Shown one piece after another: positions 25,279 through 38,763 of a stretch of 64,000 nt of DNA. Origin of the DNA: Ceratodon purpureus (taxonomy: Eukaryota > Streptophyta > Bryopsida > Pseudoditrichales > Ditrichaceae); assembly GCA_014871385.1 (NCBI GenBank), contig CM026421.1, forward strand, positions 21,504,865 to 21,568,864. Reading direction: 5' to 3'. The translations under genes were made by a program, and so were the position numbers. The notes below the pieces were generated by a model. The model searched no databases, was not told where the DNA came from, and was given only the letters and a program-made list of their open reading frames with translations. Numbering within the stretch: position 1 is the first letter of the stretch; the number at the start of each line of letters is the position of its first letter.

Positions 25279-26602
25279 GATTCTCGGCCTGTGTGACCTG
25301 CCCTTCGCCTGGATCCCCATCAAACGTTTGCGACATGTCTGCATTCGCAACACCTTCAACTGGCTCCATCAAATTCCAAGCTTGAACGGAAGTCAGTCAC
25401 TCCCTCGCATGTGGATCAACAAAATCCCTCACCAAAAAGCCCTAAAACCCTATCAACTCCTACGATCTTTGCTATCCTACCCCTGTGTCTCTGAATGTGT
25501 TGAGCATCGTCTCCACTTCTGAGCCTCTCCATCCCCCGAGCCATGTCATTGCGTGTTGGAGGTAAGAGCAGGGGCAACTCCTTGGCCCTGTCATGGCCTA
25601 GTTATCTGCGTCCCAAGGCAAGAAATCCAACTACACATGACAACATTATCCCCCCGAATTAGCAGATGAATTTCTAAATGCCATCCCTGTAAACTCTTAT
25701 GCAATGCAGGATCGACACATGCTCATTGACACCGTAGAATCATAGATCTAAAACATAAACAATGCACAGACTCATAATCGATTACCCTAACCATGCAAAA
25801 ACTCGTAGATTAGAACCCTAAACAATGCACACACATGCTTCATTCACCAACATCAACATGGTAATCAAGATTCTGAAACCCCCTCAATCCCCCACATACC
25901 CAACACAAGCTCTCTAAACCTGGCGCTCCCTCATAAACCATAGCCGTCAAACGAGAGAGAGAACTCAATGCAGAGCTCAGATTCCAACCTCCACGACGAC
26001 ATCAAACCTCCAAACCCTCCATCGTGATCCGTGACTAATCCCCTGGAGCCACCTACAGCACCTCAGAAACAGTTGGTAGCACAAGAAAAATCTAAGGATC
26101 CACATGCACAGGCTCATACAGGAATATTTGTGGGCGAGGGAAACCAAGGCAGAGACAACACTAGATGCTGCTTGCACGAACATCGACCTCTCTCGAGGAG
26201 CAGCTTCACGAGCACGATGATCATCATTAGTGACCGTTATCGAGAACTTTTCTGGGAACTAATTGGGAACAAGTTCGAATCACGAGGGGAACGGGCTTCC
26301 CAGATCCCGGAAATTTGCTGCGTGACAGAAGTTCATCCCACCGAGGCCACTCTCTTTTGTACGCTTTTCTCTGTATTCTCTTCTATTCTGCTTATCTTTT
26401 GCTCACAGATTGTCTCCGTATATTGCTACAGTGACGTATTCTTGTCGATTTGAAGCCTCTACACTACTCCGAATTGAGATCTGATTGTTGCATTGTGAGC
26501 CCCTCAGAAGAACGTAAATCTGAACAGGTATAATCGAGATCAAATTCATTTTGGATTTTGAGTTATTCATCTCCAATTGAGTTTCGCAACCACATTATGG
26601 TT
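25279..26602. other. Right subterminal region of the piggyBac element
   Basis: About 1.3 kb between the accessory gene start and the right terminal repeat. It should contain the element's promoter and 5' subterminal recognition sequences. I saw no further exon that I could support. Confidence 0.4.
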
Positions 26603-26623
26603 CCCTGGGCACTAAAGGGTTAA
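26603..26623. repeat. piggyBac right end: 17-bp TIR plus TTAA target duplication
   Basis: CCCTGGGCACTAAAGGG at 26603-26619 is the exact reverse complement of the left terminal repeat and is followed by TTAA at 26620-26623. This is the 5' end of the element relative to its transposase. Confidence 0.9.
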
Positions 26624-28566
26624 CAAAAAGGACCAGAAATCCTTTGAATCAACCAGGTACTTTAGTGTGATATTTTACTGCTCAATCCAGAGCTAAATCT
26701 CACTGACTCATCAATTTCACGGGTTTTTATAAATATAAGATTGAGCTTTATAGTACGACCACCCCTTGCCTTCATCCCATGCAAAAACTGGTTGCAATAT
26801 TACAGCATTCACACCTACAAATTAAGATAAAAGACATCCTCAGGATTTTGAGTCTACACTCCAAGCCATTACTAATATAGAACCAAAATCAAGGAAAAAT
26901 AAGGGTTACGAATGCCGGCCAGTATTACACCATTTTACTTTTGAATCGTGGAAAAGCATGGTTTACCGGCTATTCACATTGCCAGCACATTTTTTAGTTT
27001 TTTTTACAAAAATCTCAATTCGTTTTTAAAAAAAAATTACACATAGGCCTATAAAAACTCCTCACTATCAACTTTGGGCTCCCTCGAGTTTTATTACTTT
27101 CCATCTACCATTTGATTTTGGAATTAATACTACAATTGTAGATTGTTGAATTTCTTTTAAGTTTGCTACAAGAACCTACTATCACCATATGACGTTCACA
27201 AAAATTTCTTTGCACAAAACAATCATACTCGTCCCTAAACCCAAAAATATTTCAAATCTCATCTTTATGCAACCACGATATACTATACAATGTCCTACAT
27301 TGCAAGTGTCATGGATTTGGCACATGACTACATAATGAAAATTAACCATTGCGTCCTAGGAAAGACTACCATTGGTAACATTACCACAATTTAGCTACTA
27401 GACTAAATTGCTTGTTGCCTGTGGATCGTGCCACAACTATAGATAATTTGTCAACTCCTACAAATCTATGAGCTGTATATATCTAATAATAATGTATATT
27501 GGATATATTATATTGTATTTCCAATACAACATAGTGCAAATTCTCCAAGTTTGCAGCCCATCTACAATTGATTAATCAATAAAAACATGACACGATTATC
27601 GGGTCTAGTCAACTAATTTGTTTAATACATGGCTTCTAGTTTCTTGTACAAATTGAAAGGAATTATTGGTTTATAACCTTATATCCATAATTTAAGAAAT
27701 ATTAAAAATTTATCTTGAAAGAAATAATTGATATAACGAGAGGTTTCAAGAACAAATTTCAACAAAATTTGACGTTTAAAATAATTCACATTTTTTTAAT
27801 CTCCTAATAAAATGTTAAGACCCCATATTTGGAGCACTTACCATGAGTTTATTCAAATCAGTATACTCGTGCCACCCATTCTTTACACTTTTACAAATCG
27901 TCTGAAATTGTTTTGTAATTGAATTTTAAAATGATCATACATTTTAATTATCAAAATCCTTCAACTTGGAGGATGAGATTATTGTAAGCCGGATATTTTG
28001 ACCATTTACACAGGAGGCTATGCTATGGCTTAGAAATACACTACCAACTTACCAAGTTACATGGCTAACTACAAGTTACAAGTGGAATTGAAGCTCATGT
28101 GAGCATCTCATGATTTCATATTCTATGGCGCTATGCATGTGAAGAATGCAGTGGAGCCTGTACAGTACTGGAGCATTGCAGTGTGTGCAGGTTTGCAAAC
28201 GTGGGGATTGATGGAGCAGGACGCATCAAATGGTGTATTCATTCTGGTGCCATTACAGAAGACAAATCAGGTTTGAGGATTCCAGGAATCAGGGGTTGGG
28301 GGGAATTGGGTAGCAAATTGTAAGAGTATGAGGATGTGAGTAAGTTACTCCAGGCTGTGCACTGTGCAATGTGGGTCTGAGAGTTGTTAGTATACCGTTG
28401 CTTGTTTGCATTAATTTGTGTTGTTCGATGTAAGGGGGATGTGTTAGATCCGGTTTCTGATGTTTGAGATGGCTATGGTGATGTGGTTTAGGGTTTAAGC
28501 TTCGAAGGGTAAGCGTTTAAGCTTTCGGCACCTCGTGGATCTGTGCAAGTTGGAGCTTGTTTTGAG
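26624..28566. other. AT-rich spacer upstream of RING copy 3
   Basis: No gene is seen. The first 1.4 kb are very AT-rich without recognisable repeats. The last 500 bases are more balanced and should contain the promoter and 5' UTR of copy 3. Confidence 0.5.
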
Positions 28567-31500
28567 ATGGCAGAGGCTGATGGTGCGGATCTCTTGAGGG
28601 GTGATGTTGGATGCAATGATACGGAGGGTGAAGGAAGAGTGAGTCTGCAGGTGGTGGAACAATTGTCACAGCGTAGGGTGCCAGAGTGTGCAGCAGTGGA
28701 CCTGGATACCTTGAGTCCATGGGAACTCGTGCTCGTGATAGCTGCATATAAGAATCTAGGAAGGTCACACTCGACACCGGTGATGTTAAAGAAGCTCAGC
28801 GAGGTTCTCTCGGAAGCAGCAGCTTCGATAAGCAAGCCAGCGGGCAGTAAGGGGTTTGATTTATTCTCCTTTTGCAAGGAGCTTCCGAAAGCCATACGCG
28901 TTTGTTTAGATGATGCGGATATGGCGAAGTCGCACCCTAATCAGGACGAATTTCGTGCTCACGTGTTTGAGGTTCTTTGCAAGCTTGTGGAATTCACCGT
29001 AGCGTTCCTCGCTGATTATGTTGGCAATCTTTCACAACAAGGGGAGGGATCAGATGAATCAGATGAATCAGATGAAGAGGAGGACGGTGAAGAGCTCGAT
29101 TTACCCGCCCTCATACACATTTTGGAGGCAATATCCTTTGCCTTGGATTCCGACATGCGATACTATTCTCTGCTTAGTGAAAAGGGTGACAGAGAAATCC
29201 TCGTGCTACCATCCAGATTGGAATTCGCGTTGCGAGTGCCAGGATACACTGTCAGAGTGTTTGATGCTACTGATAACAAGACGCACTACTTTTGCTCTCA
29301 GAAAGGAGTAAACCAGCTTGGTGTTACCTGTGAATGCTGCAATCCTCCTTCGGAGGCTGTTGATCCAGTTCTTGTGAGTGTCTTCTGGCATCTTGCCAAT
29401 ACGGCTTGTGTAAATGGGTACGAGCTCCTGCTGAAGATTTTGAGAACTGACACGCTTCGGAAGGGTTCGAAGTCATACAAGCCGCGGACATCTGTCCAGG
29501 TCATGGCGCTCATTATACGTCCTCTTGAACAATTACTGAAGCACGACATCGATCATTATTCGTGGAGAATTGTCGTTCAGCACTTGGAGGAAAGCTTTTC
29601 TGCTGGTGATATGATGAGGATCTGTTGCTCCACATTTGACGACGTGTTTCAGAATTTGAAGAAAGATCTTATTGACAAGAGAGAATGCCGTAGTACCGAT
29701 GTATTTGAACGTGCAACACCTTTTGACAACATCTTTTACACGCGCAAAGCCTTCATGAATTTTCTTATCTATTTGCACACAGTTAGGAGCTGGAGTTTGA
29801 AGGCTTATCGACCTGCAGATGGTGTTTTGTCATTTGATGACCCTGGCCAGTTGCTAATATTGTTCTTGGAGCGCATTGATGAGTCGAAGGGTGCTCAACT
29901 CGTCTGTATAATTTTTCGAGAATTCTTAGACGTATGCGCACAAGCTTTGAGGTAAGTTGGTCTTGAACTAGCAATTTCAAAGAATCATGATCGAGTATCA
30001 ACAGTAGCGAAAGACCATCCTGGAAATCGACTTGTCTTGTGTTCAATGCAGATATGAAGTGCCGTTTGCAAAGAATATCTTACATTGGCTGAATGAGGGG
30101 GTGGTTCTTCTGAGGTTCCTGACGTTGAAGTGCTATCCAGAGGTTCGAATCTGCAGACGGCTACCTTCAGTTTTTAAATGTTTTGCAACTTTTACATGGT
30201 ATTCTCATTTTACAAGAGACTGCTTTCTCAACTTTAATGAATAAGTTTTTGTGGCTTCAGATGATCAGACTTTTGGAGTTTGCCGGCAAAGAAGGGCTGA
30301 TTTTGAAAAAGGAGGTGTTTGTGACAATATTTAATGTTAAAACGTTGGACGAGAGGAATGCACACGCCCGGACCCAGGTAATGTACACAGTCCATGCTTA
30401 AGCCACATATTGTTAGTGGAAGGTGGATTCAGTGAAGTGCAAATGATATAATTTTATTGCCGAGGCTCAGAACTTTCGAATGTGAGCACCATTGTTCCAT
30501 GCGTACAACAACAGTCTTACGAGAAAATACTTTTATCGGATCATCAACTAACTAGTTTTGTTGGGTACGTTGCATACAATGAGATTCAGGTTGCAGTCAC
30601 CATACTGAAGGAGTTCAATTTGGCTCCCTATACAACGGAGTTAATGGCGTCTGTTTGCAATTGCCTGATAAGATGGCAGGTATGTAACACCATCTATCAC
30701 TTCAATCATTTGGTAGGACCCTTATGAGGCAGGCTTTGTTTGCAGACGCGAAGATTTATAGCCACTAGATTTGTGTTACAATTGTGCACATTGCAAAGAA
30801 GAGTGAGACTTGTCACTTTGACAGGTCCCAAATCCCATCATTAGTAGTCATACGGTATGCTGCATCTTGGAGAAGCTCATGGCCTGTGACAAAGATAGAA
30901 AATTAGGAGACAGGTTCGTAACACTTCTGAACTTTTTCAGCAGTTTATTTACCGAGGGTTTAAGATATCAGTGAGTGATGTTGCTCCCGATTTGTAGCCA
31001 CCACCAAAGCTAATGGATCTTAGTACCGATAATATCTTTCTCCTAGCCACCTTTGCAAACTTCTACTTCTGAAATTTGAAAGATGTTGGCTGTAACAGTT
31101 TCGTAAGACTACTCTGGAAGTATGCATCCAACCTTCCAGCTAGTGATTTCGTGAGCTGCTTGACAAAGATTGCATGCAATTATACATCCTTTTCTGTAAG
31201 CAGCTCTAGCCTTCCTTCTCAAATTCTCTGTAGTTGGCATCATCCCTTGGCAATCTGTTTCACTCTAGTCCTCTTCAAACACACCTTACTTCTATCATGA
31301 GTGAAAGGACACTTGTTGGAAGAGGAACAAAATGTTGAGAAAATGTCCGAAAATCCCCTCGTACTTTTTCAGTTCATTCGATTTCGATGTTTTGACCTTC
31401 TCTTGTTACGGCATACAGGATCAGCCCAAGATTATTATTCACCCTGGTGAAGAGACAGAAAAGTTCCTGCAAGCCTGCTCGAATGCAGACGTGGAATGCG

Positions 31501-32846
31501 CGGTCTCCCGTCATGTGGACCTCAAATGTGAAGACAACTTGGCCCTTATTGTACGTAAGCAGTCCTCCAGTTCATCTGCTTGGGACAGTTGACATTACAT
31601 TATATAAATGATTCTTTGTGAGGCATGGGGATTTTGCGTGACATCATTAGTCTCATTAACATATTAGTTTAAGGTCTCTTCATGACCAGCTTCTACGCAA
31701 GTTGTCATATGCTGCACATGCAAACTAAATAAAAAATCGTGAAAATCATCTCATAAACTAGAAGGATTGCAGGAACAGAGAGCCAAAATTTACCAAGATA
31801 TGGAGGTCAACTTCATCGTCGAAACTTTTCTTGAGTTGAAGCATGTGTTGGATATCGATGTCCCATTATCCGTTCATCAGACCTCCAACGAATGCCTGAA
31901 GCGTTTGGGGCTAGCTCAGGAGCTAATATCAGGCTTGGAGAGCAGTACACAGTGAGAGCCGAACTGGAAGTCGAATATGGGAGCTCTTTGTCTGCATTGA
32001 TCTGAGTTGGTCTTGTTGACATTCCGGTCAGTATGTAACTCCTAAGGATTATTATGATTGTCTTGCGTGTTGTGCAGGAACAAGATGGTATCTGTCATGA
32101 CTTCTGCCATGGCGCCTGAATTGCGGACACTAGAAGCAATCAAGAAGGAAATCGCATTGCGTCCCGAACTTCATCAGAGGATGCAAAGTGCCCAGGAAAG
32201 GCACCTTAAAGAGTACGATGCTCTGAAACAAGATCAATATAATTCTCTTGAGAAGGTAACTCTAGCTTCTGATCTTTGCAAACTAGGGTTGCAAATTAGA
32301 TCCATAGTAGTATGAGTTAATCTTATAAGTCCCAATGACTGACGCAACTCTTGGTAACAGTTTTTCCGAGATTGCTTCAAAGAGAAGGAGGGCATAGTTA
32401 GAGACGCTCTGTATGCCAAGGCCGAAGTGTTGGCCGCTGTAGAAATGGCCAAGTTGCAGTCAAAGACGGAGTCATCCTCGGATGGCATACGCAAAAGGTT
32501 GTTGCAAAAGGTGGAGAATTCTTTGGAAGAGGTGAGTCTTTCTGCCACGATTGTATTTCAGGTGTTTCAATGTGCTGTGGAAACGGATGCTCTAACACAA
32601 GATAGTGTCATGATACAGGCTGAGAAGAAACAGAGAGAGTGCATGGAGAAACTGCCAAACTTGGAATGTAATGTGTGTTTTGTGCAGTTTTCTGCGAAAA
32701 GGAAACGGGCCTGCTTTGATCCTTGTGGTCATACAGGCAGCTGCATCGACTGTGGAATGCAAGAGTGGAAGCGGAGGAAGATTTGTCCGCTGTGCCAGTG
32801 TAACACTGAGGAGCCAGTAGCTGTCCCCTCCACATTGTTCTTTTGA
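28567..32846 (+). CDS. RING-finger (C3HC4) protein, tandem copy 3, complete
   Basis: Eleven exons give about 918 residues: 28567-29951, 30052-30142, 30261-30377, 30590-30679, 30825-30913, 31099-31195, 31419-31550, 31773-31951, 32078-32255, 32361-32531 and 32619-32846. The start is the first ATG (MAEADGADLL). Exons 4, 6, 10 and 11 have exactly the same length as in copy 2 (90, 97, 171, 228) and junction phases agree throughout. Exon 1 has the shared unknown domain with HYFCSQKGV, CECC and DPVLVSV, plus an acidic tract built on a repeated TCAGATGAA unit (SDESDESDEEEDGEE). Exon 9 is helical. The last exon has the RING (CNVC ... CGHTGSCIDC ... CPLC) and ends TEEPVAVPSTLFF. All introns appear to be GT-AG. 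Likely a ubiquitin E3 ligase; targets unknown. The proteins of copies 2 and 3 have diverged far, so the duplication is old. Confidence 0.83.
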
Positions 32847-35106
32847 TGAGTTATGATGCTCACCTCTTCAGGCTATCACATTCACTCAGCCTCATTGTAC
32901 AGTGGGGTACCAATCGAAATGTCGTTTTCAAATTCGCAGTGAGATTTTTTTTTTAGTTTTGCCAAATTTGAAAGCCTCTCGAGAGCTCAAAATTTATTAT
33001 TTTACCACGAAACATTTAAGAATCATCTTTAAGTTGTTTATACGTGTGCCAAATTTCAAGACCATAACATTTATCAAATGAAAGTTAATCAAAATCTACC
33101 ATTGTAAAAAGTTTTTCTCTGCTGCCAACTTTGACAGCCTCCCAAAAATTGAACTATTTCTTTCTTATGATGAAATTCTTGGAACAAAAACCTCCTTATG
33201 TCAATAACATACAATAAAAATTTCAAGGCCAAAAAAATTAATACAAAAATAGATATTAACAAAATACCAACATGTGTAGTTGTAGGAAATAATGGAGGAA
33301 ACCATTTCCTTGCTATCAACGGTTGAGAAATGATAAAGATCATGTTGTGCCAAAACTACCTATAATGTATTTTACTTACCTATATATATTTTTATAATTT
33401 TATATATATAAATTTTTTTTTTAACAAATTTTTACTTTCTAATGGCTCCTCTTCAAAAAAGAGACCTTTTAATACTTTTCAATATTAACATGGTATACTA
33501 AAGAGTGACAAAGTAGTTGGACCTCAAATTTGTTTCTCGACTAAAAAAGCATGTGCTCCTAGACATAGCCAGTTACAAAGATTTTACAAATCTTTCCGGA
33601 TTCTCAACAGAAAAAGAAGCAAATGAATTGTATCACAATGGTATAGAAAAAAACAAAAATTGATGGATTTTAAAATTTAACTTGCGTCAAAATACTATAT
33701 TAATATTATGTGCCCTTCAACATCATAAAAATATTAATATATAAAATTGAAAAATAGAAAACCATTTGTATTTTGTTTAGACCACTTAGCACTTACAAAT
33801 CACAGCTTTTGTTCAACTTATTTTTGATTCGTAAATGTTCTAAATAGACTTTAATCCCTACTTTTTGGATGGTGTGAGTTGTTTCTTACTTGTCCCTTGG
33901 CATTATGTGTTGCTGAAGTATGTCTTTCAATATTTATTAGAGATATTCATTGGAATTTAAATCCAGTGATTTCTATGGCTTAACAAATGTTTCCATGCCC
34001 TGAGCTTTTTGCCAATTCCCACCTTCTAAGAAACAACTTTGTGAGGTTATGTCCTTGCCCTTCTCCCTTGCCCTTTGCTTCAGAACCCTCTCGCACGTGA
34101 GTCCTCACCCAATTGCATTTCTCTGCACAAAACCCAGTACAAGGCCTTCTAATTAAATCAAGGGTTTCCTCATAGAAGGCCATTTAGGCTAGTGGCTTCC
34201 ACTTGTCTAAAGCTTACTATACCCTACTCTAGTGTTGTTGGTGATAATCTCTAGTTTATTACACCCTACTCCAAGTGTTGCTGGTGCTAGCAGGACTAAA
34301 ATTTAAAAAATTATAACTTCCTTAAAACTTGTTCAAATCAAGCAAACAAGATATTAATCTTATAGCCCTCAACATGTAAATATCAAAGAACAAAAGAACA
34401 ACGTCATAAGTTCAATATTAAAGAAGATATTAGCTTCTAAAATTTTTGAAACTCTAAAAGTCTACATTTTCTTCATGTTATACTTAATTCTTTTGAGTAA
34501 AGTATGCATATTGTAACCCTTGTTCGGTCGTTTTCAGAAAGCCTAAAACCACTTTCATAACACTTAAAACTACCTGGGATTGAAATGAATTCATCCATAA
34601 TGCCCCTTATACAGTAACTATTCTTAGATAGGGTAGGGAAACTCTGGGTTTCGTTTGTTTGCAAAGAATTAGTATTGCAAAAATTATGCCAACATGGAAC
34701 CAGAAACAACAAGATCTACCTCACGCCTACAACGCAGACCCAAAATGAACATCAAAGCTAAATCCGGCAACTTCAAGTCCCCACTAATCCTCCACCTTCC
34801 AAGTCACATCCATTCCACAGCACATGAGCTGGCAGACGCTAAAATCCGACGTGGCACGAAGGCACGCCTCGTCGGACAGCATGCATGCAGATAGAATATC
34901 ACGTAGTGCCATGCAATTAATAGAACCGGAACTCGCCCTTTCGAAGCGCCCTTTCTCTCCCTTTCTCTCACTGCAATCACCTTTCGCATGCACATGCCAC
35001 GAATGAATTGACACAACACCAGTGAGCAGGGAGGATCGATAACAACACAGTCTCATCGCACGTTCTTCACAAGCTGGGTCATAATCGACGTTCAAGCACC
35101 CAGGAG
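32847..35106. other. AT-rich spacer between RING copy 3 and the cystatin gene
   Basis: No gene is seen. Most of 32940-34500 is AT-rich with homopolymer tracts. The final 400 bases are less AT-rich and presumably contain the cystatin promoter and 5' UTR. Confidence 0.5.
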
Positions 35107-35630
35107 ATGAGGATCATGGCGATGCGGCACCAGGTGACTGTGCTCTTTGGGGTTGTGTGTCTGTTGGGCACCTTCCTCTCGGGAGCGGATGCCGCCATGG
35201 GCGCTGTTGGAGCGCCAAAGGACGTCGGGAACTTCGCCAACAGCGTGGAGATTGATGAGTTGGCCAATTTCGCCGTGGATCAATACAAAGCTCGCCTGGT
35301 ACGGTGCTGTGATATGAGTTGATGGTGGTATTTTTGTCTGGAGTTTTTCTAGGGTTTTTTTTTTAGGGTTGATTTGGTTTGGGTTTTGTTGTGCAGAACT
35401 CGCTTGCGGATATATCGTTCTCGAAAGTGGTGTCGGCCAAGGAGCAAGTGGTGCAGGGGACAATGTATTATTTGACTATCGAGGTTGTTGAAGGTGGGGA
35501 GCCGAAGCTGTATGATGCGAAGGTGTGGGTGAAGCCATGGGAGGGGTATAAGCAGCTTGAGTCCTTCTTGCCGTCTGCGTCGTCGCATTTCAACCCTGCT
35601 GTCGATTTGAGCGCTGAATCAGGTGTGTAA
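35107..35630 (+). CDS. Phytocystatin (cysteine protease inhibitor), secreted
   Basis: Two exons (35107-35298 and 35397-35630), intron phase 0, 141 residues. The N-terminus MRIMAMRHQVTVLFGVVCL is a signal peptide, probably cleaved near SGADA. The family hallmarks are all present: a glycine-rich N-terminal trunk (PKDVGNF), the plant signature helix ELANFAVDQYKARL, the papain-binding loop QVVQG (fits QxVxG), and a PW in the second hairpin (VKPWEGYKQLESF). The intron falls right after the plant helix, as in many plant cystatins. It inhibits papain-like cysteine proteases in the secretory or vacuolar system or apoplast, with roles in protease control and defence. The length is normal for a single-domain type with signal peptide. 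The roughly 15-residue tail after FLPSA is not part of the fold. Confidence 0.92.
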
Positions 35631-38142
35631 GGATTTCTTTCTGTGCGTACTTCATTCGCAGTGGGGGATTTTGATTTGCGAAGCAGAGAGGCTATCTCAT
35701 CCCGTAGACGTAGAAGAAGGCAGAACAGAAATTCTGTGTTGAAAGTCCGTTTTAGGGTTTTGCTCTGAATTTTAGGACGCAGTTGGTTTTTCTTTTTTCT
35801 TTTTCAGGTTTCTGTGACTCTTGGTTTCATAACAATTTGCAATCCTCTGGAATCTGGATAGCTGTTCCATTTAGTCCACGAGGCTGACAAGCTTAGCTTT
35901 CGTATTGTCTGGGTGTTTCTGCTCTTTCTTAAGGTTGGCACGATCAACTGACTATGGCTATGTCAAACAGAGCGTTGAAACTTGAAATGGCACCGATTGA
36001 AGGCTTTCTGGGCTACTAGCTAAGTTACACTATCTAAGATGGCGGCCTCTTGTATGAACAGATTTTCAGAAGTAATCACCACCGTTTTGAAATCTTTCTT
36101 TCATATGGTTCATAGTAAGCTTCATGATGTATGATGTTATCCTTACTGCAGTAGAGTAGAAATCACTTTGTCTGCCAAAAATGTAATCAAACCAATACTA
36201 CCCAGATAGCAATTTCAGATGCTCATATCACTATCCCAAAATTTTGTATTTCACAAGCCTGAATTAGTTCAAGTCTTTTTTGTAAAGATTTACCATCGTT
36301 CAGTATACTTCAACCCTCAGACGCCAGACCAAGCCCTCAGGTCTCAATTTTTCCAGTTTTCAAGTCTGCTCGACCATGATTTGTCAATAACAAATAAATA
36401 CTTTTAGAAAGATTCTTTCTCAGGCATGATTTCTCGCCCTCCATGGAAAAACCAAACTGGTTAAAAATAGATTTGGCCTGGTGTGTTGGCAAACCCCTCA
36501 GAAATCAATATCAGTTGAAACTCAAAAGGACCTTTCCTTGTACTTTACTCCTTGTCTCTTCACAATTACATTCAAACGCCTTGATTTGTGGTGGGTCACC
36601 TAAGAGAAATGTTTGAATGCGCCCATCAGAAAGTGTTGGATCCAACATTGCTATTTTCAGGCCAGTTTGGTTTTTCCAGGGAGGGCGAGATTTATGGAAA
36701 AATAGTATTTAAAAGCAATTTAAAAGTTATCTCTAAATTTAGTGGTGAAAACTCAACAATTCTCCAAAGTTGTAAGTTTAAATTTGTCCTTTTTAAGGGT
36801 TAAGATTAAAACATCGTGAGCATGGGGGGCATGTTTCTGTGTCATCTGAGGGTCTGTTCGTTTGGAGAACCGGAGCGGACCTCCAACTGGGGCAAGGGGT
36901 TTGCATGACGAAATTGTGACCCCGATTTCCGATATGGAGCTCTGGTCCCTCCCTGGCTCTTCCATCCTTGAATTTAGGATTTGTAAACCCGCCTTCCTTC
37001 CCATCAACCCGACTTACTAAATTAAACCCATTTATTTGGAGAACCGGTTGACATGCGGAAGCTTGATGTGGCATGGACCCGATCTTCCTGACTCGGCCCA
37101 CGTAGCTCCACCTCCGGTCGGGTCCTCCATGCCAATAGCACCTGATTACCTCAGTCTCATCTAAGATACACCACAGAGAGTTGCTGGCACTGTATGTTAC
37201 TGTTGTGATGTTGATGTTGAGTTCACGAGTGTAGAGTCTGAAATTGTCACGTGAAGGCTACTGCTGCCATGGTTGAATCGGAGTTTGGTCATTTGGTAGA
37301 GCCTACTATTTGGTGAAGCTCTGTTTCTGTGCACAGCTGCTGTGCTTCAGGATGTACTGTGACGGATCTCTCTAGGCCCTAAGATTCCTTGAAGTCCTAG
37401 GATTCACAGAAAACTGCTCTGGAACTGCCATGATTCTGGTCAAAATGAATAAAAATCCGAAATGATTATCTTTTCAAGTGGAAGAGAAACAATACAATTA
37501 TTTTTATAATTTTTGACTATGGGTTGTAACTTTTAATTGATTCAAAGTGAAGCCAGAATTTTTGGGTACCCTGTTTCACGGTTTGACCTACTTTGATTTC
37601 AATGAAATGGAATTTTTGTTCTACCAAGATTGATTTTTTTTTAAATCCTCAAAAATATTTTAAAAGCATGTATGGCTCTTGAATAGTTTTTCTACTTGTA
37701 TGCAGTTCTGACAAGTAATATGCACTAAACTCCAAACTGTGGGAAAATGCTCTGTGCTTGTTCTGGGCAATTTCAAACGCTTTGCTTTGTGCACACAAGA
37801 TCTGTAACAACACCAAAACTTGAATAGTTATGAACTCTAATTAAGACGACCGAGACAGTCGTGTTTTATTTATGATCTCAAAAGGATCGTTATACATTAA
37901 ACACCTGTTCAGCAAGAAGCTGAACAGATTCGTCGCGCCTCACAGTTGAACGTAAGTACTTGTCTATATATATTCACTCCGTATATTATAGTACTCTAGA
38001 AAATCACAAACACGAAGACATGGATATATGAAGACATTGAAGAACACCTGGTCCAGCACCGTAGCAATGCAAAACTTCTACAGCTCATAATGGACTGCGG
38101 TGCTCGGTGCTCCTGAGCTGCAGATGAGGCCGTTCGAGTTGC
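35631..38142. other. Spacer between cystatin and the secreted cysteine-rich gene
   Basis: No convincing gene. A short direct repeat (TTTGGAGAACCGG) occurs near 36864 and 37036 in a more GC-rich patch (36830-37130). I could not assign that patch to a known element. Confidence 0.4.
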
Positions 38143-38763
38143 CTAGAAAATTTCAACCTTCAAGCCTCCATTTTCGTTCATGATCTGAGTTCCTCCTGAA
38201 TGTGAATTGCCATTGATGGTGGATGCGCAGTTGGTGCTCAAAGTATTAACATAGTCGGCGACTGTGGAACAGGGCTGAGAGGCCACATCACCACAAATTG
38301 CAGCAGTACATGTGCCGATTGTCTTCATGTTGGTACATTTGCTTGCAACACCGTTGCCGTTGCCACATGGAGTATCTCCGAGGCTTTTGAGGAAGAATCC
38401 CACATTCGTACAGTCTGAAGTCAGACCACTGGCGGCAGAGGTTTCACAGACTGGGGACGTCAAGGCATTTGTACCTGATCAATGCATACACCCAGAAAGT
38501 AAATTTAATGCAAAGGTCCTTTGAGCCATTGCAAATTTAGTGTGAATCAAAAATAGTGAGGATAAAGGTAGCTTTTGTCAAGCTTATTTTTGAGTCTGCA
38601 AAATATTATCCATAAATCCATCCGGCAATCTTATGGTACTGAAATTGATGTTAACAGATACAGGAGGAGCAGGAGTGTTTTGAGTACCAGGAGTGGGTCC
38701 AAGCAAGAGCAGGAGCACCATGGCAACAGCTCCAGAGAGAATCATATTTCTGACAGTTTCCAT
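38143..38763 (-). CDS. Small secreted protein with eight cysteines, function unknown
   Basis: Two exons (38763-38688 and 38474-38143), 135 residues. Exon 1 starts METVRNMILSGAVAMVLLL, a clear signal peptide. The donor G|GTACTC joins in frame to the acceptor CAG|GTACAAATG, giving GPTPGTNALTSPVCET. The mature part has eight cysteines (VCET, DCTN, PCGN, KCTN, TCTA, ICGD, PCST, NCAS), consistent with four disulfides, and ends GGLKVEIF. If exon 1 is not spliced it reads on to a stop about 50 residues later. The pattern is that of an extracellular, disulfide-stabilised protein. I do not recognise the family, and the cysteine spacing does not fit lipid-transfer proteins, thionins or expansins in any way I can see. 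Confidence 0.6.

Noticed and set aside
38584-38763. Unspliced reading of the secreted protein's first exon as a 59-residue peptide gene
   Set aside because: A donor after the signal peptide joins in frame to the cysteine-rich exon, which otherwise has no start. The spliced model explains both pieces, though an unspliced form cannot be excluded.
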